Shown here: positions 1 to 5,399 of the stretch, in pieces
Numbering within the stretch: the stretch's first letter is position 1
Layout: every line of letters starts with the position of its first letter
DNA from: Tannerellaceae bacterium
GTDB lineage: Bacteria; Bacteroidota; Bacteroidia; Bacteroidales; Tannerellaceae
Assembly (NCBI GenBank): GCA_031279915.1
Contig: JAITHO010000176.1
Span: 1-5,399, forward strand
Reading direction: 5' to 3'
DNA: 5,399 nucleotides
Translations under genes and position numbers: made by a program
The notes under the pieces: model-generated
Told to the model about the DNA's origin: nothing
Seen by the model: only the letters and a program-made list of their open reading frames with translations
Database searches by the model: none

Positions 1-219
1 TGGAACCTGGAGAAATCGAACCTAATTGCGGCGCAAGAAAATTACAGCATAGCCCTCGAGCGATACCGCCTTGGCGACCTCTCCGGCATCCAGCTCCGAG
101 AGGCCCAAAACAGCCTGCTCAATGCCGAAGAGCGGCAATCTATCGCCGAGTATGCCACCAAGCTATGCGAAATCTCCCTCCTGCAGCTCAGCGGACGCAT
201 CCTCGACATGCTTGAATAG
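1..219 (+). CDS. TolC-family outer membrane efflux protein, C-terminal fragment
   Basis: This is the last 72 codons of a gene that begins before the window, read in frame 1 and ending in TAG. The fragment contains YRLGDLSGIQLREAQNSLLN (fragment residues 22-41) followed by a helical stretch ending in LLQLSGRIL. This matches the C-terminal periplasmic helices of the TolC / outer-membrane efflux protein family (OEP), where a Y-x-x-G-x-x-S-x-x-x-L-x-x-A-Q signature precedes the last long coiled-coil helix. By family knowledge, such proteins form the trimeric outer-membrane channel of a tripartite RND or ABC export system, with the barrel in the outer membrane and the tunnel in the periplasm. The inner-membrane pump and adaptor genes would be expected upstream, outside the window. 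The exported substrate cannot be told. A strong terminator just downstream shows that this is the last gene of its unit. Family assignment is fairly sure; everything N-terminal is unseen. Confidence 0.85.
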   Translation, partial: WNLEKSNLIAAQENYSIALERYRLGDLSGIQLREAQNSLLNAEERQSIAEYATKLCEISLLQLSGRILDMLE

Positions 220-255
220 AACGGCCCGCCCCCTCCGACCAGCCGCGTAAATGCC

Positions 256-307
256 CCTCAAGCTCGATGGCCTCAACCACAAGTCGTGCTTGAGGCAAAT
301 TTTTTTT
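256..307 (+). terminator. Intrinsic terminator after the TolC-family gene
   Basis: The sequence CCTCAAGC (256-263) pairs perfectly with GCTTGAGG (288-295). After one T-T mismatch the stem continues with CGA (265-267) against TCG (284-286), leaving a loop of about 16 bases. Eight T residues follow at 300-307, after CAAA. A second fold pairs GCCTCAA (270-276) with TTGAGGC (290-296) and leads to the same T tract. This is the classical rho-independent form. It lies 37 bases after the efflux gene stop and separates that unit from the kor unit. Confidence 0.85.
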
Positions 308-442
308 CGGCAGAAAAACACTACTGCGTTGAGAGCTCCGCGCCCCCTCCGTCATCCCCAATCTGTAACTTACAAATTCAAAATTCGACTTGTCATAGAC
401 TAATCCTATGCAATTATTACATTTATCTTTAGGGAATGTTTT

Positions 443-450
443 TATATTTG
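443..450 (+). promoter_or_regulatory. Probable Bacteroidota -7 promoter box for korAB
   Basis: TATATTTG is an exact match to the TAnnTTTG -7 element used by the primary sigma factor of Bacteroides and relatives. It lies 41 bases before the korA start codon, which would put transcription initiation near 456-458 and give a leader of roughly 35 bases. I see no convincing TTG/TTTG -33 element at the usual ~19-base distance; the region 415-425 is only AT-rich. The leader (about 458-491) is A/T-rich and has no Shine-Dalgarno sequence, which is normal in this phylum. Between the upstream terminator and this box (308-442) I recognise no operator, riboswitch or small gene. Confidence 0.55.
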
Positions 451-491
451 CAGTGCGATGAAATCTTTGAAAATTCTTTAAATCTTATTAT

Positions 492-2348
492 ATGTCTGAA
501 CAAACTAAAGTTATTTCATTAGAGAAAGTGGTAGTACGGTTTTCGGGCGATTCCGGCGACGGGATGCAGCTCACGGGCACGATCTTCTCCAATCTGTCGG
601 CCATATTAGGCAACGACATCTCGACATTCCCCGACTTTCCGGCCGAGATACGCGCTCCGCAGGGATCGTTGAGCGGGGTATCCGGCTTTCAGGTGCACCT
701 CGGGGCGCGCAAGATCTACACTCCGGGCGATAAGGCCGACGTGCTTGTTGCAATGAACCCCGCAGCTCTGAAGGTGAACATTGGCTTCCTCAAGCCCCAT
801 TCAATCATTATTGTCGATACCGATTCATTTGGCAAGAGCGACCTCGACAAGGCCAAATTTGTAACCGATGATCCCTTCACCGAGCTCGGTCTGGGAGGGA
901 TGCAGATAGTGGCAGCCCCTATATCGACCATGGTGAAAGATGGGCTGACGGAGTTTGGGCTGGATAACAAGTCGGCGGTGCGATGCAAGAACATGTTTGC
1001 CCTCGGCCTGGTGTGCTGGCTATTTCAGCGGCCCTTAGATGAGGCGATGAACAAGCTCCGCGGAAAATTTGCAAAGAAGCCCGTCATAGCGCAAGCCAAC
1101 ATCAAGGCGCTTACCGACGGATACAACTACGGGCACAACATCCATGCATCGGTTTCGACCTACCGCATCGAAAGCATGAAGGCCGAGCCGGGATTTTACA
1201 CCGACGTCAACGGCAATAAGGCTACATCCTGCGGACTTATAGCTGCAGCCGAGAAGGCAGGCGTCAAGCTCTTCCTCGGCAGCTATCCCATCACTCCCGC
1301 TACCGATATACTGCAAGAGCTTGCGGCAAGGAAGGAGCTTGGGGTGAAGGCCCTTCAGTTTGAGGATGAGATAGCGGGGATATGCACGGCCATAGGCGCA
1401 AGCTTTGCAGGCGCTCTCGGAGCTACCTCCACCTCCGGCCCCGGATTGGCGCTCAAGAGCGAGGCCATAGGTTTGGCAGTTATAGCCGAGCTGCCTCTGG
1501 TGGTGGTCGACGTTCAGCGCGGAGGTCCTTCGACAGGGCTTCCCACAAAGAGCGAGCAAACCGACTTGATGCAAACGCTCTACGGTCGTAACGGCGAGAG
1601 CCCCGTGGTGGTTCTGGCAGCATCTACTCCGGTTGACTGCTTCGACTCGGCTTATTGGGCGGGGAAGATCGCTCTGGAATATATGACGCCGGTGGTATTG
1701 CTAACCGATTCCTTCATCGCCAACGGATCGTCGGCATGGAGGATACCCGACCTCGAGGACTATCCTGCCATCACTCCGCATTACGTATCCCAATACACCG
1801 ACGAATCCAAGCCCTGGAAGGCTTACCATCGCGATCCCGAGACCTTAGTGCGCTACTGGGCCGTTCCCGGAACCGAAGGCTTCGCCCATCGCATAGGCGG
1901 CTTGGAGAAGGACTTCGAATCGAGCGCCATCTCCACCGAACCTCTTAATCATCAGAAGATGGTTGCAACCCGTCAGGCCAAGATCGACAAGATCGCCGCC
2001 CATATTCCGGAGCAGGAAATCATTGGCGATGCTGACGCCGACTTGCTGATAGTTGGATGGGGAGGCACCTTCGGTCATCTGTGCGAAGCAATGGAAACGA
2101 TGCGCGAGAACGGGCATAAGGTAGCATTGGCGCACTTTCGGTTCATCAGCCCCCTGCCCTTCAATGCATCCGACCTGCTGCTGAAGTACGGCAAAGTAGT
2201 AGTGGCCGAGCAGAACAACGGACAGTTCGCCAATTATCTGCGCAGTAAGATAGCCGGCTTCAACCCCATCAAGTTCAATCGCATCAAAGGCCAGCCCTTC
2301 ATTGTATCGCGCTTAGTCGAAGAATTTACGAAACTTATAGAAGCATAA
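492..2348 (+). CDS. korA: 2-oxoacid:ferredoxin oxidoreductase, fused gamma-alpha subunit (probably 2-oxoglutarate, KorA)
   Basis: 618 residues, close to the usual length of Bacteroidota KorA. The N-terminal part (about 13-200) is the gamma-type domain of the pyruvate/ketoisovalerate oxidoreductase family, with RFSGDSGDGMQ at 16-26. The alpha (pyrimidine-binding) domain follows at about 245-430, with SYPITPATD at 264-272, EDE at 291-293, ATSTSGPG at 311-318, QRGGPSTGLPTKSEQ at 342-356 and YGRNGE at 364-369. The C-terminal domain II (about 510-600) has GWGGTFGHL from 522 and AEQNNGQF from 572. With KorB it would catalyse CoA-dependent oxidative decarboxylation of a 2-oxoacid, reducing ferredoxin in the cytoplasm; in anaerobic Bacteroidales it may run in reverse, making 2-oxoglutarate from succinyl-CoA. 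The 2-oxoglutarate assignment rests on the two-subunit architecture with fused gamma domain and is not proven by a visible residue. The ATG start is supported by the -7 box 41 bases upstream and by the gamma domain starting soon after it. The stop lies 2 bases before korB. Confidence 0.93.
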   Translation: MSEQTKVISLEKVVVRFSGDSGDGMQLTGTIFSNLSAILGNDISTFPDFPAEIRAPQGSLSGVSGFQVHLGARKIYTPGDKADVLVAMNPAALKVNIGFLKPHSIIIVDTDSFGKSDLDKAKFVTDDPFTELGLGGMQIVAAPISTMVKDGLTEFGLDNKSAVRCKNMFALGLVCWLFQRPLDEAMNKLRGKFAKKPVIAQANIKALTDGYNYGHNIHASVSTYRIESMKAEPGFYTDVNGNKATSCGLIAAAEKAGVKLFLGSYPITPATDILQELAARKELGVKALQFEDEIAGICTAIGASFAGALGATSTSGPGLALKSEAIGLAVIAELPLVVVDVQRGGPSTGLPTKSEQTDLMQTLYGRNGESPVVVLAASTPVDCFDSAYWAGKIALEYMTPVVLLTDSFIANGSSAWRIPDLEDYPAITPHYVSQYTDESKPWKAYHRDPETLVRYWAVPGTEGFAHRIGGLEKDFESSAISTEPLNHQKMVATRQAKIDKIAAHIPEQEIIGDADADLLIVGWGGTFGHLCEAMETMRENGHKVALAHFRFISPLPFNASDLLLKYGKVVVAEQNNGQFANYLRSKIAGFNPIKFNRIKGQPFIVSRLVEEFTKLIEA

Positions 2349-2350
2349 AC

Positions 2351-3364
2351 ATGGAAACAACAACAAAGTTTGAAGCAAAAGAATATAAGAGCGACCAGTA
2401 CGTTCGCTGGTGCCCGGGATGCGGCGATCATGCCGTACTGAACTGCCTCCACAAGGCAATGGCCGAGCGCGGCGTTGCTCCTCACAACATAGCCGTCATT
2501 TCAGGCATCGGATGCTCCTCGCGCCTTCCGTACTACATGAATACTTATGGATTCCATACCATTCACGGACGCGGAGCAGCTATCGCAACCGGAGTCAAGA
2601 CCGCCAACCCCGCCCTCAGCGTATGGCTAATGACGGGCGACGGCGATGCTCTAGCCATTGGCGGCAACCACTTCATTCACGCCGTGCGCCGCAACGTCGA
2701 CATCAATATCGTACTCTTCAACAACAAGATTTACGGCCTCACCAAAGGACAGTACTCGCCCACGACCGATAAGGGAGCCATCACCAAGAGCTCGCCTTAC
2801 GGCACGGTCGAAGAGCCCTTCATCCCAGCCGAACTGACTCTGGGAGCACGCGGTAACTTCTTCGCCCGAGTGATAGACGTTGACCTCAAGAATACCACCG
2901 AGACGCTGGCTGTTGCTTCGGCGCATAAAGGGACGTCGGTTGTTGAAGTCCTCGTCAATTGCGTCATCTTCAACGACGGCATACATAAGGCCATAACCGA
3001 GAAGGACGCTCGCGCCGAGCGAACCATCTTCCTCCGTCACGGACAGAAGATGCTCTTCGGCAAGAACAACGACAGAGGCATAGCACTCGAGGGCCTCAAG
3101 CTCAAAGCCGTGACAATAGGGCAGGACGGATACTCCGTTGACGACATCCTGGTGCACGACGCTCACGAGCCCGACCCTACGCTCCACATCATGCTGTCGA
3201 TGATGAGAGGCGAGATGCCTGTGGCTATCGGAGTGATTCGGCAAGTGGAAGCTCCGTCATACGACGAGTCGGTGGAGAAGCAAATCGCCGAGGTTCAGGC
3301 GCGCAATCCGGTTCGCAGCCTGCGCGAGTATCTGATGAAAGGCGAAGTGTGGGAAGTGAAGTAA
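2351..3364 (+). CDS. korB: 2-oxoacid:ferredoxin oxidoreductase, beta subunit (KorB)
   Basis: 337 residues, full length for the family. This is the subunit that binds thiamine pyrophosphate and the iron-sulfur cluster. The four cysteines expected to hold one 4Fe-4S cluster are all present: C21 and C24 in RWCPGCGDH, C55 in SGIGCSS and C204 in VNCVIFNDG. The TPP/magnesium motif is GDGDALAIGGNH (96-107) followed by NN at 124-125, and IYGLTKGQYSPTT follows at 127-139, as in other OFOR beta subunits. GRGAAIATGVKTANP (73-87) is likewise typical. The TPP-enzyme C domain covers about 50-205 and the beta C-terminal domain about 206-300. It starts 2 bases after the korA stop, so the two are translated from one message and assemble as a heterodimer or (alpha-beta)2. 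No delta (ferredoxin-like) subunit is present nearby, so a separate ferredoxin must be the electron partner. No key residue is missing. Confidence 0.94.
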   Translation: METTTKFEAKEYKSDQYVRWCPGCGDHAVLNCLHKAMAERGVAPHNIAVISGIGCSSRLPYYMNTYGFHTIHGRGAAIATGVKTANPALSVWLMTGDGDALAIGGNHFIHAVRRNVDINIVLFNNKIYGLTKGQYSPTTDKGAITKSSPYGTVEEPFIPAELTLGARGNFFARVIDVDLKNTTETLAVASAHKGTSVVEVLVNCVIFNDGIHKAITEKDARAERTIFLRHGQKMLFGKNNDRGIALEGLKLKAVTIGQDGYSVDDILVHDAHEPDPTLHIMLSMMRGEMPVAIGVIRQVEAPSYDESVEKQIAEVQARNPVRSLREYLMKGEVWEVK

Positions 3365-3404
3365 CCCGCTCCGTTCATTTATACCCAACAAGCACACTCA
3401 AGTT

Positions 3405-4964
3405 ATGAGAAGAACGCTATACCAGCGCATCCGCCCCTTCCTTCCGTACATCGCAGTCCTGGCCATCATCTTCATCGCCGCTTACGTATATATCTTCAAC
3501 CAAAAGATAGATATCAACGGAGATAACTGCCACTACTATATGTTCGCAACGTCGATAGCCGAAGGGCACGGCTATGCCGATATGATGAGCGGCGAGTACA
3601 ATCCCAGCAACGGATTCCCTCCGGGCTATCCCCTTCTGATGAGCATATTGCGATCCTTCACCGACAGTATTATCCTGCAGAAGATCCTCAACGGGTTGTT
3701 CCTCTTCGCATCCGTTTGCCTGCTGTTCTATTTCATATACAAAGCCAAAGACTCCTTAGAATTAGCATTTGCAGCAGCAGCATTGGCTCTGGTGAACTAT
3801 CGAGCTCTCAGCTTCGCTACGATGATGATGAGCGAGATGTCGTGCCTGTTATTTTCTGTGCTCACCATCCTGTTTCTTGCATCCATGCGAAACGATAAAG
3901 CGTTCTGGAAGGATCCCAGCTTTTACCTCGCCCTGCTCGCTGCTGCTTATTGCTATCACATCCGAACTCAAGCTATCTCTCTGGGAGTAGCCGTGGCATG
4001 TTGGTTCATAGTTAGTAAGCGATGGAAGGAGGCTCTCGGATGGATAGCCGGATTTGCCCTCTGCCTCCTCCCCTGGATCATCCGCAACAACATAGCCGGC
4101 CTAGGGCAGAGTCGATACCTTGATACGATCAAGATGGCCAATCCGCTACGCCCTCACGAAGGCGAGCTGGGACTGATGGAGATTATAGGACGCTTCATCG
4201 ATACCTTCCGGATGCTAATGACCAAGGCCATTCCCAACTCCGTCGCGCCATACATCGACGTTAACTACGAGGCTCCAACCAGCCCGAACGAGTGGCTAAT
4301 CGGTTTGCTGCTCTGCGCCTTGATAGGCATAGGGATGTGGCAATTCGGGCGATATAAATTCCTGCTGATATTCTATGCGCTTGCCACATTTGGGCTCATA
4401 TCCATCTTCAGCACTCCAGGAGGGAATCGATACATCACCTCCATCTTGCCCATCTTCGACGTATGCCTTGCGATCGGCCTCTATACGGTTCTGCTGTTCG
4501 CTCTGCGCAAAACGGGCATATCCCGGAAGCTCAGTCCGAGGCTATTGCTCATCTTGCTGCTGTTCGCCATCCCTGTGCTGAAAACCACGAATATGTACAA
4601 CAAAGCGCCCTTCCCGCCCGCCTATCAAAACTATTTCCAGATTGCCTCCGATGTGCGTAAGCAATTCCCAACCGCAAAGGTATGTTCTCGCAAGCCGGAG
4701 CTCTTCTACATGTTTAGCCGTGGGCCCGTGACCGGTTACGCCTTCACGAACGACAACAAGGAGCTTATCCGCGGTCTGATAGAGGCCAAGGTTGACTACG
4801 TTGTAATCGAGCAGCTTGGATACGCCCACACCGCCATGTATTTATTCCCTGCCGTGCAGAACAACATCGATCTCTTCCAAATCGCCATGCATATTCCCAA
4901 TCCCGACACATGGCTGCTCAAGTTCGACCGCGATAAAGCCTTGCAAAGCCTGGCTGCAGAATAA
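3405..4964 (+). CDS. GT-C fold membrane glycosyltransferase-like protein (family 39 / ArnT type)
   Basis: 519 residues with about eleven hydrophobic membrane segments (approximately 12-31, 90-110, 117-132, 143-160, 171-185, 190-204, 210-226, 296-315, 320-337, 345-366, 379-393) and a soluble C-terminal region of some 125 residues. The first external loop has INGDNCHYY (37-45), EGHGY (53-57) and FPPGYP (71-76), and a later segment ends in PWIIRNN (223-229). These are hallmarks of family 39 / ArnT-like glycosyltransferases, which use polyprenyl-phosphate-linked sugars on the outer face of the inner membrane. The first-loop acidic pair is D40-N41 here rather than the commoner D-E. The C-terminal part, with SRKPELFYMFSRG and VDYVVIEQLG, resembles the soluble tails of such proteins. 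Acceptor and sugar are unknown. The ATG is placed directly before a basic stretch and the first membrane helix. It lies 40 bases after korB with no terminator or clear promoter between, so read-through from korAB is likely, but a functional link is not apparent. Confidence 0.72.
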   Translation: MRRTLYQRIRPFLPYIAVLAIIFIAAYVYIFNQKIDINGDNCHYYMFATSIAEGHGYADMMSGEYNPSNGFPPGYPLLMSILRSFTDSIILQKILNGLFLFASVCLLFYFIYKAKDSLELAFAAAALALVNYRALSFATMMMSEMSCLLFSVLTILFLASMRNDKAFWKDPSFYLALLAAAYCYHIRTQAISLGVAVACWFIVSKRWKEALGWIAGFALCLLPWIIRNNIAGLGQSRYLDTIKMANPLRPHEGELGLMEIIGRFIDTFRMLMTKAIPNSVAPYIDVNYEAPTSPNEWLIGLLLCALIGIGMWQFGRYKFLLIFYALATFGLISIFSTPGGNRYITSILPIFDVCLAIGLYTVLLFALRKTGISRKLSPRLLLILLLFAIPVLKTTNMYNKAPFPPAYQNYFQIASDVRKQFPTAKVCSRKPELFYMFSRGPVTGYAFTNDNKELIRGLIEAKVDYVVIEQLGYAHTAMYLFPAVQNNIDLFQIAMHIPNPDTWLLKFDRDKALQSLAAE

Positions 4965-4984
4965 AACTGACTGTTTTCACCCTT

Positions 4985-5023
4985 ATGGCCATTTATCCGA
5001 GAGGTAAATGGCCATTTATTTAT
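4985..5023 (+). terminator. Probable terminator after the membrane glycosyltransferase gene
   Basis: A perfect 11-base inverted repeat, ATGGCCATTTA (4985-4995) with TAAATGGCCAT (5005-5015), can extend by a T-G wobble and one C-G pair to leave a 5-base loop. It begins 20 bases after the stop codon and is followed by TTATTTAT (5016-5023), a broken rather than pure T tract. Placement and stem strength favour a terminator for the kor-glycosyltransferase unit; the imperfect tail lowers confidence. Part of the 5' arm and loop, CATTTATCCGAG (4990-5001), also occurs in the downstream 42-base repeats. Confidence 0.65.
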
Positions 5024-5045
5024 CCCCCAAGCAACCCCCACTACC

Positions 5046-5065
5046 CGATTTTAACGTTAAAATCG
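5046..5065. repeat. Perfect 20-base palindrome at the entry of the repeat array
   Basis: The ten bases CGATTTTAAC (5046-5055) are followed directly by their reverse complement, GTTAAAATCG (5056-5065). The centre is the AACGTT that starts the first, degenerate 42-base unit. At later units the symmetry around AACGTT is shorter, for example TCTAACGTTAGA at 5092-5103. It could be a dimeric-protein site or simply the most symmetrical version of the repeat junction. No function can be assigned. Confidence 0.6.
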
Positions 5066-5399
5066 CTCTAAACAGAGGGCGTTGAGATGAATCTAACGTT
5101 AGACTGGCCTCTAACAGGGCTCATTTATCCGAGTTCAACGTTAGTCTGGCTTCGAACAGGGCTCATTTTTCCGAGTTCAACGTTAGTCTGGCTTCGAATA
5201 GGGCTTATTTTTCCGAGTTCAACGTTAGTCCGGCTTCAAATAGGGCTCATTTGTTCGAGTTTAACGTTAGACTGGCTTTAAATATGGCTCATTTGTCCGA
5301 GTTCAACGTTAGTCTGGCTTCTAACAGGGCTCATTTGTCCGAGTTCAACGTTAGTCTGGCTTCGAACAGGGCTCATTTATCCGAGTTTAACGTTAATCT
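5053..5399. repeat. 42-base direct tandem repeat array (8 units plus a partial ninth, open at the window edge)
   Basis: AACGTT recurs at 5053, 5095, 5137, 5179, 5221, 5263, 5305, 5347 and 5389, exactly 42 bases apart each time with no indels. Units 2-8 (5095-5388) are nearly identical, differing at 11 of 42 columns, mostly by single substitutions. Shared blocks include AACGTTAG, CTGGC, AGGGCT and CGAGTT. Unit 1 (5053-5094) keeps the phase and the AACGTTA core but is strongly diverged, and the nine bases before it (5044-5052) still resemble a unit end. There are no unique spacers, so this is a minisatellite and not a CRISPR. The array continues past the window, so its copy number is unknown. 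All frames of the minus strand contain stops; one plus frame stays open (separate entry). It occupies nearly all of the non-genic 435 bases after the glycosyltransferase gene. Confidence 0.97.
5086..5399 (+). other. Uninterrupted frame through the repeats, possible partial repetitive-protein gene
   Basis: Read in the frame where AACGTT gives Asn-Val, the array is open for 104 codons from just after TGA (5083-5085) to the window edge. Each unit encodes a version of NVSLASNRAHLSEF. Extended upstream past that TGA, the same frame has an ATG at 5008 and would give a 25-residue peptide ending FNVKIALNRGR, itself recognisable as a decayed repeat. That ATG sits in the 3' arm of the terminator hairpin, and no promoter or ribosome-binding context is evident. 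The only ATG inside the open part is at 5284. Against coding: a multiple-of-three period keeps any stop-free frame open automatically. For coding: substitutions among units 2-8 fall more often at third codon positions. I consider a non-coding minisatellite more likely, but a gene start or a pseudogene remnant is possible. Confidence 0.2.

Noticed and set aside
251..403. 50-codon reading frame starting with ATG at 251
   Set aside because: It runs through the terminator hairpin and T tract, has no recognisable protein features, and its TTT-rich middle simply reads the terminator tail.
458..481. Leader peptide MKSLKIL ahead of korA
   Set aside because: It is only seven codons long, begins at about the predicted transcription start, and shows no run of regulatory codons or attenuator hairpin before korA.
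1035..1574. 179-residue minus-strand reading frame inside korA, and similar frames inside korB and the membrane-protein gene
   Set aside because: They are antisense to well-supported genes, lack family motifs, and have no promoter or spacing of their own.
5150..5165. tRNA T-arm remnant in the repeats
   Set aside because: The minus strand has GTTCGAA as in a T-loop, but the flanking bases do not pair as a T-stem and no other tRNA arm is present.
5087..5281. 64-residue repetitive reading frame starting at ATG 5087
   Set aside because: It is a second frame of the same 42-base repeat and is broken by TAA in unit 6. It has no start context and lies beside a longer open frame.
5122..5388. DnaA boxes or iterons of a replication origin
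   Set aside because: TTATCCGAG in units 2 and 8 matches only the first six bases of TTATCCACA, and the other units have TTTTCC, TTGTCC or TTGTTC at that place.
5053..5399. CRISPR array
   Set aside because: The whole 42-base unit repeats directly with no unique spacers, and no cas gene is present.

Overview
The window looks like a Bacteroidota chromosome, most probably an anaerobic member of the Bacteroidales. Three signs support this: AT-rich leaders without Shine-Dalgarno sequences, a Bacteroides-type -7 box (TATATTTG) ahead of the main transcription unit, and protein sequences of the Bacteroidota type. The genus cannot be settled from the sequence alone.

Layout. (1) Positions 1-219 hold the 3' end of a TolC-family outer-membrane efflux protein, closed by a strong intrinsic terminator (256-307). 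(2) A 272-base intergenic region carries that terminator and a promoter for the next unit. (3) korA (492-2348) and korB (2351-3364) lie 2 bases apart. They encode a complete two-subunit 2-oxoacid:ferredoxin oxidoreductase, with the gamma domain fused to alpha and TPP plus a 4Fe-4S cluster in beta. The likely substrate is 2-oxoglutarate. (4) Forty bases later comes a 519-residue polytopic membrane protein (3405-4964) of the GT-C / glycosyltransferase family 39 (ArnT-like) type. With no visible terminator between them, it is probably co-transcribed with korAB, although no functional link is evident. A hairpin at 4985-5015 probably ends this unit.

(5) The last ~350 bases have no recognisable gene. 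They form a minisatellite with an exact 42-base period (5053 to the window edge): eight units and a partial ninth, each starting with the palindrome AACGTT. The array decays toward the membrane-protein gene. Because 42 is a multiple of three, one plus-strand frame is open from 5086 to the edge and would encode a 14-residue repeat (NVSLASNRAHLSEF). Whether this is an intergenic repeat or the start of a repetitive protein gene cannot be decided here. It is the least explained part of the window.

The first four regions look like ordinary core genome. I found no defence system, mobile element, RNA gene or CRISPR array.
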